Assembly (NCBI GenBank): GCA_965662355.1
Contig: CBFIHP010000032.1
Span: 1 to 40,444, forward strand
Reading direction: 5' to 3'
From: GCA-2683825 sp965662355
Lineage (GTDB): Bacteria > Planctomycetota > UBA1135 > GCA-002686595
DNA: 40,444 nucleotides
Both the position numbers and the translations under genes were made by a program. Shown here piece by piece: positions 8,829 to 17,432 of this stretch (position 1 is its first letter; each line of letters opens with the position of its first letter). The notes beneath the pieces were generated by a model, which saw only the letters and a program-made list of their open reading frames with translations, had not been told where the DNA came from and did no database searches.

Positions 8829-9683
8829 ATGGCAGCACAGCGCAAGAACCTCCTCGAGGCGTTCAAGAACGCCGGCGATTTGCCTGAGCCCAAGGACACC
8901 CGTCCCCAGCCCAACTACACCCCACCGCCCGCACCCGCGCCCAAGCCCTCTCTCTTCGAGAACTTCAAGAAGAAGCGCGCGGCCAAGGCCGCGGCCAGTC
9001 GACCCGAGCGATCCCTGGCCGAAGGGCAAGTCAGGCCGGCCTCGCGCCGCGCTTCCCGTTCCATGCGCATGCCCAGTACGTCCATCCTTCCCGGCGACAT
9101 TCCGCCCGCCCTGCTCCTGGCAGCTGGCGCGGGGGTGGTGCTGGCGTTCGGTGTGGTTATCGGTCGTGCTTCTCGACCGGAGGTCGAAGCGGCCGGTTCC
9201 GATGGCGACATCACCGAGCTCTCGGGGGAGCGCCACAACGATCCCAACTTGGGAGGAGGTCTGCGCCGTGAAGGCTCCGGCATCGTCCCCGCCGGTTCGG
9301 GTGCTCCAGGTCCTGGCATGCAGGCCCCTCGCAACATGGGGACGCGAGGGACGCGCGACACCCTCGACGCCGACGAGAAGACGACGAAGATCGAAGACTC
9401 ACCGCTCTTCGATTCGGCCAACCTCTACACGATCATTGTCCAGACCTACACGCATTCGAACTCGGACCACGCCTGGGCCACGTTCGAGCACCTGCGCTCC
9501 GAGGGCTTCTCGGTCTTTCCGCCGGTGGTCAAGGACGAGTATCTGTTGATCCTCGTTGGCGCCGCCCCGCGTGGTAAAGATCTGCTACCCGTGGAGGAGC
9601 GCATTCGCACGCTCTTGCGCGACGGTGAGTACGCCTACCACGACGCCTATCGCGTCCCCATCGACAATTACATCGAGCGCTAG
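8829..9683 (+). CDS. Single-pass membrane protein with C-terminal SPOR-like domain
   Basis: A 284-residue protein with a proline- and lysine-rich cytoplasmic N-terminus (residues 1-90). One transmembrane segment covers about 91-113 (IPPALLLAAGAGVVLAFGVV). A glycine- and serine-rich linker of about 80 residues follows. The compact C-terminal domain (about 200-284) opens with YTIIVQTYTHSNSDHAWATF. The VQTYxxxxxAxxxxxxLxxxGF pattern resembles SPOR domains, which bind denuded peptidoglycan, and the membrane-anchor, linker, SPOR layout is typical of cell-envelope and division proteins. The SPOR assignment is tentative. It diverges from the CRTAC1-like gene across 165 bases. It precedes the small basic protein gene by 69 bases. 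Confidence 0.75.
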   Translation: MAAQRKNLLEAFKNAGDLPEPKDTRPQPNYTPPPAPAPKPSLFENFKKKRAAKAAASRPERSLAEGQVRPASRRASRSMRMPSTSILPGDIPPALLLAAGAGVVLAFGVVIGRASRPEVEAAGSDGDITELSGERHNDPNLGGGLRREGSGIVPAGSGAPGPGMQAPRNMGTRGTRDTLDADEKTTKIEDSPLFDSANLYTIIVQTYTHSNSDHAWATFEHLRSEGFSVFPPVVKDEYLLILVGAAPRGKDLLPVEERIRTLLRDGEYAYHDAYRVPIDNYIER

Positions 9684-9740
9684 TTCAGCCGACAGGCGCC
9701 CTACATCGAACAACCAAAACGACACGAAGTACCAAGAAGT

Positions 9741-9746
9741 AAGGAG
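9741..9746 (+). promoter_or_regulatory. Strong Shine-Dalgarno of the small basic protein gene
   Basis: AAGGAG lies six bases before ATG 9753. It is one of the best ribosome-binding sites in the window and fits a gene needing high expression. Confidence 0.7.
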
Positions 9747-9752
9747 CACGGT

Positions 9753-9998
9753 ATGACCATTCACTCCAGCCTGCGCGGCGTAGACACGCTCACCGGTGAG
9801 CGCAGCGTCCTCAAGCGCATCGAACGAATCCAGAAGCTCGCCAAGGACGGCAAGTTCGACGCGGAAAAGGACTCGGTGTGGGGACTCCCCAAGGTCCGCA
9901 CGAAGTTCAAGGTCGCCAGCGGCAAGAAGGCCAAGGCCGCGGAAGCCGGCGATGAAGGAGAAAAAGAAGGAGAAGAGGAAACAAAGAAAGACGAGTAG
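9753..9998 (+). CDS. PVC-type small basic protein (TIGR04137-like)
   Basis: An 81-residue protein whose first 55 residues match my memory of the small basic protein family of Planctomycetes, Verrucomicrobia and Chlamydiae. It begins MTIHSSLRGVDTLTGERSVL, continues with a KRIERIQKLAKDGKF stretch, and has the DSVWGLPKVRTKFKV block. The GLPKV motif near the middle is the most telling. The family function is not established. Its basic character and universal presence in these lineages suggest a nucleic-acid or ribosome association, which is inference. Unusually, this copy ends in an acidic tail of about 18 residues (EGEKEGEEETKKDE) after a lysine- and alanine-rich linker. The strong Shine-Dalgarno upstream and the hairpin downstream suggest its own well-expressed transcript. 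Confidence 0.82.
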   Translation: MTIHSSLRGVDTLTGERSVLKRIERIQKLAKDGKFDAEKDSVWGLPKVRTKFKVASGKKAKAAEAGDEGEKEGEEETKKDE

Positions 9999-10054
9999 GG
10001 CAACGGCCCAGCCCTGTGCGTTCACCGGGCGCTCTCGCACACCGCACACAAAAG

Positions 10055-10075
10055 GGCGACGCTTCGAGCGTCGCC
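10055..10075 (+). terminator. Hairpin terminator after the small basic protein gene
   Basis: A perfect 8-bp stem GGCGACGC / GCGTCGCC encloses a TTCGA loop, 56 bases after the stop codon. It is preceded by an A-run and followed by TTGCCGTTT, a weak T-rich stretch. It separates the small basic protein from queE. Confidence 0.6.
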
Positions 10076-10116
10076 TTGCCGTTTGATCCGCTCTATCTCA
10101 GATTCAGATTCGCGCC

Positions 10117-10953
10117 ATGCCGGCGATCCAAGCCACAGAACCGAAGTCCCTCACGGCCCCGATTCTCGAGGTGTTTGCCTCGATCCAGGGCGAAGGGGCG
10201 TATGTCGGCGAACCCCAGGTGTTCGTGCGGCTCTATGGCTGCCCGTTCCGCTGCCGCTGGTGTGACACGCTGGGCTCGCTCGACGTGCCGGAAACGCCGC
10301 GTGCGCGGCTCGATCTCGGGGACGAACGCCGGAGCGAGGCCGCTTGGGCCAGTCCGTTCAAGGCGGCGACCTGGATCTCCTCGATCGAGGGCGGTTCCAA
10401 GCGCACCGTCAGCATCACCGGCGGGGAACCGCTGCAGTGGCCAGGCTTCGTGCGTAGCTTGCGTCGCTATGTCGCTCCGCGTCGCGTGCACCTCGAAACA
10501 GCCGGCGGCCACCCACGCGCCCTCGCCCATGTGCTTTCCGCGGTCGATCACGTGAGTCTCGATTTGAAACTCCCCGAGGACCTCGGTCCGCCCGTGCCGC
10601 TCGCGAGCCGCGAGCTGGAGGAAGGCGTGATCGGGACCCTCGGTGCGCCTCCCGTCGGTCGACTCGAGTGGGCCGAAGCGCGGGCGGCGAGTCTTCTACT
10701 TCTGCGCGGGCAAGACGCTTGTGGGAAGATCCCCTTCTCCGGGGACCACCCCGCGGAACGCTATGCCGTGCTTCTCGATGACGTCGCTGGCATCGTTCCC
10801 GAGCTTCCTATCATTCTGCAGCCCATCACCCCCATGGGGGGGGCAAGTGCTCCGTCGCGAGCGCTGATGGAGGAGCTGACCGAGATGGCCCTTCGCCGAT
10901 CCCTCAACGTGCGCCTGGTTCCGCAAGTCCACAAGAGCCTCCGACTCCCATGA
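10117..10953 (+). CDS. queE: 7-carboxy-7-deazaguanine synthase (QueE)
   Basis: A radical-SAM enzyme of 278 residues. It converts 6-carboxy-tetrahydropterin to 7-carboxy-7-deazaguanine in queuosine precursor synthesis. The N-terminal hallmark is complete: VFASIQGEGAYVGEPQVFVR, followed by the CxxxCxxC cluster motif C42/C46/C49 (GCPFRCRWCDT). The SAM-binding glycine motif appears as ITGGEPLQW, and VSLDLKLP matches the later family block. The family LETNG motif is LETAGG here, a mild variation. At 278 residues it is longer than many QueE proteins (about 210-240). The other queuosine genes (queD, queC, queF) are not in this window. Its stop overlaps the start of der by four bases (ATGA), so the two are probably cotranslated. 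Confidence 0.9.
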   Translation: MPAIQATEPKSLTAPILEVFASIQGEGAYVGEPQVFVRLYGCPFRCRWCDTLGSLDVPETPRARLDLGDERRSEAAWASPFKAATWISSIEGGSKRTVSITGGEPLQWPGFVRSLRRYVAPRRVHLETAGGHPRALAHVLSAVDHVSLDLKLPEDLGPPVPLASRELEEGVIGTLGAPPVGRLEWAEARAASLLLLRGQDACGKIPFSGDHPAERYAVLLDDVAGIVPELPIILQPITPMGGASAPSRALMEELTEMALRRSLNVRLVPQVHKSLRLP

Positions 10954-12383
10954 ACGACCAGGCGGAGACCGACCCCGTGCAAAAGGAAGTGCAAGAGAGC
11001 ACCCGCGAGACGCAAGCCCGCCAGACGCAAGACGGCATGCTGGCGCGCATCGCCGTCGTCGGGCGACCGAACGTGGGCAAGTCGACGCTGACGAATCGCA
11101 TCGCGCGCAGCCGCGTATCGATAGTCGAGCCCACTGCCGGCGTGACGCGCGATCGTGTATTCGTGCGCTCCAAGATTCCGACCCCCTACGGCGAGCGCTG
11201 GATCGAGGTTATCGATACCGGCGGAGTCGGAATCGTCGATCGCGACGACCTGGGCCCCCACGTCGAGGAGCAGGTTCGCGCGGCGCTTCTCGTCGCCGAC
11301 CTGGTGCTCTTCGTCGTCGACACGCGCGAGGGCATCACGCCCCTCGATCGCGAAGTCGCCCGACGTCTGCATGAGCTCGAGACACCGATCCTGTTGGTTT
11401 GCAACAAGGTCGAGAGCGATCGCATCGCCTGGGAGGTGGACGCTTTCCGCGAACTGGGTGTCGGCGGCGAGCCGCTCCCGATCAGCGCCCAGAACGGCGA
11501 TGGAATGCACGAGCTCTACGAAGAGATCTCGCGTTGCCTTCCGGCCGAGAAGCGCGATGAGACCGCGGAGATGCCTGTCTTGAAGCTGGCCGTCGTCGGT
11601 CGGCGCAACGCTGGGAAGTCGACCCTCGTCAACGCTCTCGCTCGCGAGGAACGTTCGATCGTCTCGGAGGTTCCGGGGACGACGCGCGATGCCCTCGACA
11701 TCATCGTGGAGCGCAACGGTGAGACGATCTGCTTGATCGATACGGCGGGCATTCGCAAGCGCAGGAGTCACGAGGACGCGATCGAGTTCTTCTCCGATGC
11801 GCGTTCCAAAAAGGCCATTCGACGGGCGGATGTCGTCGTGCTGCTGTTCGACGCTACCGAGCCGATTTCGTCGATCGAAAAAAAGCTCGCGCGCTATGTG
11901 AAGGATCACTATCGGCCGGTGGTTCTCGCCGCCAACAAATGGGATCTCGTCAGGGAGGGCATCGAGCCCGCCGACTTCCAGAACTATCTCGCCGAACAGT
12001 TGCCCGGGATCCAATTCGCCCCCGTGATCTTCTTGTCCGCGAAGGAGGGCTTCAACGTTCAGAAGACCTTCACCCTGGCTCGCGAGCTGTTCGACAGGGC
12101 GCGGGAACGAATCTCGACCGCGGAATTGAACCGGGTCTTGCAAAAAGCCCTCGAGGCGCGTTCGCCCTCTTCGAAAGGGCACCGCGTGCGCGTCAAGTAT
12201 GCAACACAAGCGGATGTCGCACCGCCGACATTCGTCCTGTTCGTGAACGACAAGAAGCTGATCGGTGATTCCTACGTGCGGTATCTCGAGAACCGCGTGC
12301 GAGAGGAGCTCGGCTTCGAAGAGGTTCCGGTCCGCTTCGTTTTGCGCGACAAGCGCGAGAACCCCGTGGAGGAAATGCCTTGA
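10950..12383 (+). CDS. der: Ribosome assembly GTPase Der (EngA)
   Basis: A tandem-GTPase protein of 477 residues needed for 50S subunit maturation. The first G domain has P-loop GRPNVGKST (residues 38-46), VTRDR switch I, DTGG and the G4 motif NKVE. The second has P-loop GRRNAGKST (near 217), GTTRD, DTAG and NKWD. A C-terminal KH-like domain covers about 390-477 (TQADVAPPTFVLFVN). The first G4 motif ends in Glu where NKxD is usual. ATG 10950 overlaps the queE stop and gives a 29-residue charged N-terminal extension. ATG 11037 would give the more typical Der N-terminus (MLARIAVVGRPN), so the extension may not be translated. The stop overlaps the next gene (TTGA). Confidence 0.95.
   Translation: MNDQAETDPVQKEVQESTRETQARQTQDGMLARIAVVGRPNVGKSTLTNRIARSRVSIVEPTAGVTRDRVFVRSKIPTPYGERWIEVIDTGGVGIVDRDDLGPHVEEQVRAALLVADLVLFVVDTREGITPLDREVARRLHELETPILLVCNKVESDRIAWEVDAFRELGVGGEPLPISAQNGDGMHELYEEISRCLPAEKRDETAEMPVLKLAVVGRRNAGKSTLVNALAREERSIVSEVPGTTRDALDIIVERNGETICLIDTAGIRKRRSHEDAIEFFSDARSKKAIRRADVVVLLFDATEPISSIEKKLARYVKDHYRPVVLAANKWDLVREGIEPADFQNYLAEQLPGIQFAPVIFLSAKEGFNVQKTFTLARELFDRARERISTAELNRVLQKALEARSPSSKGHRVRVKYATQADVAPPTFVLFVNDKKLIGDSYVRYLENRVREELGFEEVPVRFVLRDKRENPVEEMP
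12368..12375 (+). promoter_or_regulatory. Shine-Dalgarno deciding the TTG start at 12380
   Basis: GGAGGAAA sits inside the last codons of der, four bases before the TTG at 12380. It supports that non-ATG start and the TTGA coupling. Confidence 0.65.
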
Positions 12384-12922
12384 TCCCCATCCTGCGCTCT
12401 CTTGCCCTCGACAAGCCGCTGCTCTCCAAGGCCCTGGCGGCCCTCTTGGTCTTGACTTCGTTCGCCGCATGCCAGACGAACAAGGAACCGAGCGGACGTT
12501 GGGCCGAGGGCATGGTCAAGTCACCTTCGGACCGCGTCCTGTGGCAGGTGTCGCGCCTGTCGCTGCGCAAGATGCGCTTCCCCAGCGCGGGTGCTCTCGA
12601 CCCGGCCTCGGGCAAGCTCAAGAGCGGCTGGAAGACCCAGCTGCACCCCTTCCAGGGCGAGGGCTACCGCGAGCGTGCTGAGGTCGAGATCGTGCCGATC
12701 GAGAAGGGCAGCTGGGCCGTGCGCACAAGGGTGGCCAAGCAGGTCAACGAGGCCCTCGTGAGTCCCCTGGATCCCAGCCGTGCCGAATGGGAGTGGGTGT
12801 CGGACGACCCGAATTCCGCCAAGATCCTGCTCACGCACATCACCTCGCTGATGGAGCCGGAGATGGAGTTCGTGAAACAGAAGGATGCCCTGGACGAGCT
12901 AAACAAGCGCGCTGACAAGTGA
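12380..12922 (+). CDS. Small lipoprotein of unknown function
   Basis: A 180-residue protein. The TTG start overlaps the der stop in a TTGA arrangement and is preceded by a strong Shine-Dalgarno. The N-terminus has a signal peptide with hydrophobic core (LLSKALAALLVLTSFAAC). C31 is the likely lipid anchor, although Phe at -3 is not an ideal lipobox residue. The mature part is soluble, with alternating charged and hydrophobic segments. I recognise no domain. It is coupled to der and queE, housekeeping genes, so its function cannot be read from context. An envelope-associated protein is as far as the sequence goes. Confidence 0.72.
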   Translation: MIPILRSLALDKPLLSKALAALLVLTSFAACQTNKEPSGRWAEGMVKSPSDRVLWQVSRLSLRKMRFPSAGALDPASGKLKSGWKTQLHPFQGEGYRERAEVEIVPIEKGSWAVRTRVAKQVNEALVSPLDPSRAEWEWVSDDPNSAKILLTHITSLMEPEMEFVKQKDALDELNKRADK

Positions 12923-13077
12923 GCCCCTCCACCGGACGAGCTTGATCGCGGGCCAAAAAGCCTGTGGAAGCGCACAGATCCGGGTACATCCGCTACCGTA
13001 TCGCGGAAGTTCAGACTAAGGGGACTCCTCGGAAATCCTTTCCCGCGCGGGGGTCGGGCTTGGTTCCGAGGTGCCCC

Positions 13078-14160
13078 ATGACCGATGAGAGCCCAGTTCC
13101 TCTTTCTTGCGAGGATCTGAGCAACCCCATGACCCCCCAAGCCGAGAGCCAGCTGGCGGCCGAGGAAACCCGCGCAGGCGCCGGTCTTCCGGAACCCGGA
13201 GACCGTAGCGCGACTCCCGGTGCCGTGCCCGCCGGTGATTGGGTGACCTCGCGCGCGCCGAAGTTGCTGGAGGTCTTCCAGCGAATCTTCACCTTGCCGG
13301 TGCGGATGTTGGTCCATCGCGATCTGATCACGACGAGCGTCAAGCGCGATTTGGAAGCGCGCTTCAGTGGGACGATGCTGGGCTGGGCCTGGCCGCTGGT
13401 CCACCCGATGTTCCTGTTCGTCGTCTACTACTTCATTTTCACGAAGCTCCTGAACTTCAAGATCCCGAACCTCCCCGCCGGACAGGAGTCGGCCCTCGGC
13501 ATCTTCATGTTCTGCGGGATCATGTCGTACGCGACGATCTCGGAGGGAGTGATTCGTGGGGCGAACACGTTCATCGAGAACGGCAACCTGATCAAGAAAC
13601 TTGCCTTCCCGGCCGAGATCCTGCCACTGAACATCTCGCTCGTGGGCACGGTCACGCACAGCTTCGGATTGGTCGTCTTCCTTCTGGGCTGCTTGCTGAC
13701 CCCGATCTGGAGCGCGCCGACGCTGTCGGTCGTCTGGATCCCGGCCATTCTCGCGGTGCAACTCGTCTTCATCTACGGCTTCGCGCTCCTGCTCTCGACG
13801 CTGCAGGTCTTCCTGCGCGACACGGTGCAGATCGTGGGCATCGTGATGACGGTCTGGATGTTCGTCACGCCGATCTTCTGGGTGCCCGAACTGATGGGGG
13901 AGAGCATCGATCCCTACATCGGTGTGATCTACAACAACCCGCTCTACCACCTGGTCTCGGCCTGGCGCGGCGCCTTGATGGGCGACCTTGTCATTCCGGC
14001 GTGGACGGCGGGTGAAGTCGTACACGGTCCCTACCACCCGGTTTCCACGAGCGGGATCGCTCATCACCTCGGCATCTTTTCCCTGTGGGCCTTTGGCCTC
14101 TATGCCGTGGGCTACGCCTTTTTCACCCTGTCGGAACGGCGCTTCGCCGACGAGGTCTAG
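13078..14160 (+). CDS. ABC-2 permease for polysaccharide export (Wzm/TagG type)
   Basis: A 360-residue inner-membrane protein. The first 65 residues are polar and low-complexity and lie on the cytoplasmic side. The ABC-2 hallmark follows at about residues 95-112: ARFSGTMLGWAWPLVHP, then a first membrane span. Six spans can be seen at about 110-125, 143-160, 200-222, 228-252, 260-282 and 325-350. The length and layout match Wzm/KpsM/TagG permeases, which move lipid-linked O-antigen, capsule or teichoic acid precursors. I chose ATG 13078, preceded by GAGGTG. A GTG at 12964 in the same frame would add 38 unlikely residues. The ATPase gene begins two bases after the stop. Confidence 0.88.
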   Translation: MTDESPVPLSCEDLSNPMTPQAESQLAAEETRAGAGLPEPGDRSATPGAVPAGDWVTSRAPKLLEVFQRIFTLPVRMLVHRDLITTSVKRDLEARFSGTMLGWAWPLVHPMFLFVVYYFIFTKLLNFKIPNLPAGQESALGIFMFCGIMSYATISEGVIRGANTFIENGNLIKKLAFPAEILPLNISLVGTVTHSFGLVVFLLGCLLTPIWSAPTLSVVWIPAILAVQLVFIYGFALLLSTLQVFLRDTVQIVGIVMTVWMFVTPIFWVPELMGESIDPYIGVIYNNPLYHLVSAWRGALMGDLVIPAWTAGEVVHGPYHPVSTSGIAHHLGIFSLWAFGLYAVGYAFFTLSERRFADEV

Positions 14161-14161
14161 T

Positions 14162-15478
14162 TTGAGCGAATACTCCCTCGAAACCGAAGGGCTGGGCAAG
14201 GCCTTCCGCATGTACCCGAGCCCGCTGAAGCGGATCGCCGAGTCGGCGAGCTTCGGCCGCTTCAAGGGGCACCACGAGTTCTGGGCCTTGAAGGACGTCA
14301 ACATCAAGTTGAAGCCCGGTTCGACCTTCGGGCTCTGTGGCGCGAACGGCGCGGGCAAGTCGACGCTCTTGAAGGTGCTTGCTGGAACGACTGCGCCCAC
14401 GGTCGGGCGTTATCGAATCAATGGTCGGGTGGCCAGCCTGCTCGAGCTCGGTGCCGGCTTCCACATGGACTTCACGGGCCGCGCGAACATCGTGATGAAC
14501 GGTGTGATGATGGGTATCTCGCGTCGCGAGATCGAGCGCAAGATGGACTCCATCATCGATTTCGCCGAACTGGGCGACTACATCGACGAGCCGGTGCGCA
14601 CCTACTCCTCGGGGATGGGACTGCGCCTGGGCTTCAGCGTTGCTGTCGCCGTCGATCCGGACGTGATGATCATCGACGAGGTCTTCGCTGTCGGCGACAT
14701 GTACTTCCAGAAGAAGTGCGTGGATCGCATCTACGAGTTCAAGCAGCGCGGCAAGACCATCCTCTTCTGCAGCCACAGTCTCTATGACATCCGTCAACTG
14801 TGCGACGAGGCGATCTGGCTGGACCACGGCAATCCGATGGCCCTGGGTAAATCGGTGGAGGTCACGAATGAGTACATGGCCTATCAGCGCCATCACATCG
14901 AAACGGCCGATGGTGTCACCAACGACGTGCCCGATGCCCCGGATCTTGCCGAGCGTCGTCAAAGGGACGAGCTGCCCAGCATCGTCGATGCGCGCATCTA
15001 TCGAAGCGACTCGAACGAGGAAACCTATGAGGTAACTACGGGGGATTCCTTCGAGGTTCGGGTCTGGTGGAAGAATCCCCGTCCCGATGAGACTCCGATT
15101 CAGATCGGTATCGGCTTTCTGCGCCAGGACATGACGACCTGCGGCGGTGCCAGCACGGACTTCGACAAGATCAAGCTGGAAGGGCACGAGGGGTGTCTCG
15201 TGTTGAAGATGCCCGATGTGCAGCTTCTGTCCGGACGCTTCCTGATACCTGTCGTGCTCTTCGACGGCGAGGGCGTGCACAAGTACGAGGAATACTCCCT
15301 TCGTGACAACCTGATCGTGCGCACGAACACGCGCGACATCGGCCTGTTCCGGCTCGATCACGAATGGGCACAGTCGGACCTTCTGGCTCCGAGTCGAGAC
15401 GCCGAGGCGGTCAACGCTCCGACCGGCGATGCGAGTGATCAGGACGAGGATTCCATCCCCAAGGAAAGGGTCGGCTGA
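14162..15478 (+). CDS. ABC-transporter ATPase with C-terminal cargo-binding domain (Wzt type)
   Basis: A 438-residue ATPase partner of the preceding permease. Walker A is GANGAGKST (residues 60-68), the signature is YSSGM (148-152), and Walker B is VMIIDEVFAVGD (168-179) with the switch His in FCSHS. After the nucleotide-binding domain (to about 250), residues about 285-405 form a beta-rich domain (VTTGDSFEVRVWW, later LLSGRFLIPVVLFD). It resembles the Wzt carbohydrate-binding domain, which recognises the finished glycan before export. I chose TTG 14162, with GAGG six bases upstream; the same frame is open from 13988 but lies within the permease gene. The next gene's ATG overlaps the TGA stop by one base. 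A cargo domain implies that export depends on a glycan end structure. Confidence 0.88.
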   Translation: MSEYSLETEGLGKAFRMYPSPLKRIAESASFGRFKGHHEFWALKDVNIKLKPGSTFGLCGANGAGKSTLLKVLAGTTAPTVGRYRINGRVASLLELGAGFHMDFTGRANIVMNGVMMGISRREIERKMDSIIDFAELGDYIDEPVRTYSSGMGLRLGFSVAVAVDPDVMIIDEVFAVGDMYFQKKCVDRIYEFKQRGKTILFCSHSLYDIRQLCDEAIWLDHGNPMALGKSVEVTNEYMAYQRHHIETADGVTNDVPDAPDLAERRQRDELPSIVDARIYRSDSNEETYEVTTGDSFEVRVWWKNPRPDETPIQIGIGFLRQDMTTCGGASTDFDKIKLEGHEGCLVLKMPDVQLLSGRFLIPVVLFDGEGVHKYEEYSLRDNLIVRTNTRDIGLFRLDHEWAQSDLLAPSRDAEAVNAPTGDASDQDEDSIPKERVG

Positions 15479-16722
15479 TGGGAAAAGCCCTGATGAAGCA
15501 CGACAAGAGCCTCGCTGCTCTCGTCGTCAATTACAACACAGGTGCTTACGCCCTAGCTTGCATCGATTCCTTGATCCAGGAGTGGGAGATTGCCGGGCGC
15601 GAGCGCGCGAAGCTGAACATCATCCTGGTCGACAATGCCTCGCCGGAGGACCAGGAGCTCTGGCTCGTTCAGATCGAGGAGCGTGGCGTCGAGGTGATCC
15701 GCTCGGGAGAGAACCTAGGCTACGCGGCCGGTCTGAATGCTTGCTACGAGGCCTCCAAGAAGAACCCCTGCGATGCGGTCGCCTACCTGAATCCGGACCT
15801 GGTCTTTCTGCCCGGCTCGATCACGGCCTTGATGGACTACATCTTCGACCATCCGGATGTGGGCGCCATCGACCCGGATGCTTGCATCGATGCGCTGGGA
15901 ACCTTCCGCTTGCCGCGCAACCATTTGCCGACGCCGCTCGAGCACATTCGCTTGACCCTCGCGTACATGAGCCCCTTCTTCGCGAGGCTCTACAGTCGGT
16001 TGCGTTTCCGCAACACGATGGAGTGGTGGACCGCAAAGCACCCGATTGAAACCGACATGCTCTCGGGATGCTGCGTCTTTTTGCGGCGCGAAGTGGTCGA
16101 GGAGCTCGGTCAGGCGATGGACCCGCGCTATCCCCTGTACTTCGAGGACACGGACCTCTTCCGTACGTTGCGGGCCAAGGGCTACAAGATCGTGCATCAC
16201 CCCAAGGCCAGGATCCTGCACCATTGGTCGCGCTCGGCCAAGATCGGAAGTCCGGACAACCCCGAGCCCAACGAGAAGTTCGAGGTCAGCCGCCAGGCCT
16301 ACTACGAGAAGTTCTTCAGCCCCTTCGGGCGCAAACTCGTGGCCTGGATGGACCGCTTCGTCAGCCGTTGGCCTCCGGAGAAGCTCCACCGGCCGCTGTT
16401 GGCGATGAAGGACCTCGGAGAGCTCGAGGGGCCGCTCGAGCTAGAGCTGCCGCACAGCTGCCGTTTTCTCATCGAATTTGCCGTCCATCCCGTGTTCCCG
16501 CTTTGTTGCGGTGTCTTCGGAGAGGGGGATCGGTGGGTTTGCCCTGCCGAATCGTGGGAGTGGTTCTTTCCGCTCCCGTACTTCGGACGGGTCATCGATC
16601 TGGACACGGGCCGCGTGCTCTTCGGCATGAAATTTCACAAGACCGGTGGCTTCCGCACGGAAGCGATGAGCATGGCCGAGCTCGATTCGCTGGGCGAACG
16701 GTTATTGTCTCGTTCGGCATGA
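15478..16722 (+). CDS. Family 2 glycosyltransferase
   Basis: A GT2 enzyme of 414 residues with a GT-A fold. The nucleotide-sugar region has VVNYNTGAYAL (residues 16-26) and LVDNASPED. The metal-binding segment is AYLNPDLVFLPGS, where NPD replaces DxD as in rhamnosyltransferase-like members. The acceptor-side motif is FEDTDLFRTLRAKGYK. This variant is typical of rhamnosyl- and related transferases acting on lipid-linked glycans, but the sugar cannot be assigned. The last 130 residues form an additional domain I do not recognise (PLELELPHSCRFLIEFAVHP). It lies between the exporter genes and a PIG-L deacetylase. Its stop overlaps the next ATG (ATGA). Confidence 0.87.
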   Translation: MGKALMKHDKSLAALVVNYNTGAYALACIDSLIQEWEIAGRERAKLNIILVDNASPEDQELWLVQIEERGVEVIRSGENLGYAAGLNACYEASKKNPCDAVAYLNPDLVFLPGSITALMDYIFDHPDVGAIDPDACIDALGTFRLPRNHLPTPLEHIRLTLAYMSPFFARLYSRLRFRNTMEWWTAKHPIETDMLSGCCVFLRREVVEELGQAMDPRYPLYFEDTDLFRTLRAKGYKIVHHPKARILHHWSRSAKIGSPDNPEPNEKFEVSRQAYYEKFFSPFGRKLVAWMDRFVSRWPPEKLHRPLLAMKDLGELEGPLELELPHSCRFLIEFAVHPVFPLCCGVFGEGDRWVCPAESWEWFFPLPYFGRVIDLDTGRVLFGMKFHKTGGFRTEAMSMAELDSLGERLLSRSA

Positions 16723-17432
16723 ACGAACGCTCGCCGTTACCCGAGACCCTGAACCAACCGCCGAGCGGGCGCGTGCTCCTGCTCGCACCCCATGCCGACG
16801 ACGATGTGATCGGTGCCGGGGGGACGGTTTGCAAGCACGCCATGCAGGGCGATCCGGTGCGGGTCCTGGTCGCGTATGACGGTCTCGAGGGCGATTCGGA
16901 CGGCCGCTACGGCCGGGAGGAGTACATCGAGATGCGTCGTGCGGAGGCGCGGCGTGGTGGAGCCCATCTGGGCCTCGAGGACTACCTTTTCCATAACCAC
17001 GCCGAGGGCCACGAACCCTCGGGCCCGGAGCTTCTTCAGGGGGCCCAGGAGCTGGCCGAGGTCGTCGCCGAGTTCGCTCCCGACGTCGTCTACGCGCCCT
17101 GGATCGGTGATTTTCACATCGACCATTGGGTGCTCGCCCGCGTGACGCGTTTGGCGCTGCATCTGGCGGAGTTTCAGGGCGAGGCCTGGGGTTATGAAGT
17201 CTGGACGCCCCTCGTGCCGACGCGCATCGTGGACATCTCGGACGTCTACGAACGCAAGACGCAAGCACTGCGCGAGCACACATCGCAGCTCGAGTGTCGC
17301 GACCTGAATCACAAGGCCCTCGCGTTGAGTGCGCACCGTGCCATGTACCTCAGCGACGATGCGCGCCACGGGGAAGCGTTTCGACCCCTGGGCGATGTCG
17401 CACCGGAGGATCGTGCTATCGTTAGGCCGTGA
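16719..17432 (+). CDS. PIG-L family deacetylase (LmbE-like)
   Basis: A 237-residue zinc-dependent deacetylase. The family removes acetyl groups from GlcNAc-containing lipids, mycothiol and bacillithiol precursors, or polysaccharides. The first metal motif is PHADDD at residues 24-29, against the usual PHPDDE. The second is H133-x-D-H136 (FHIDHW). The general-base Asp and the zinc ligands appear present; the final Glu of the first motif is Asp here. There is no signal peptide, so it should act in the cytoplasm on a nucleotide- or lipid-linked sugar before export. The longer open frame from 16068 is a shadow of the GT2 gene. ATG 16719 overlaps the GT2 stop, and its own stop overlaps the next GTG (GTGA). 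Confidence 0.87.
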   Translation: MNERSPLPETLNQPPSGRVLLLAPHADDDVIGAGGTVCKHAMQGDPVRVLVAYDGLEGDSDGRYGREEYIEMRRAEARRGGAHLGLEDYLFHNHAEGHEPSGPELLQGAQELAEVVAEFAPDVVYAPWIGDFHIDHWVLARVTRLALHLAEFQGEAWGYEVWTPLVPTRIVDISDVYERKTQALREHTSQLECRDLNHKALALSAHRAMYLSDDARHGEAFRPLGDVAPEDRAIVRP

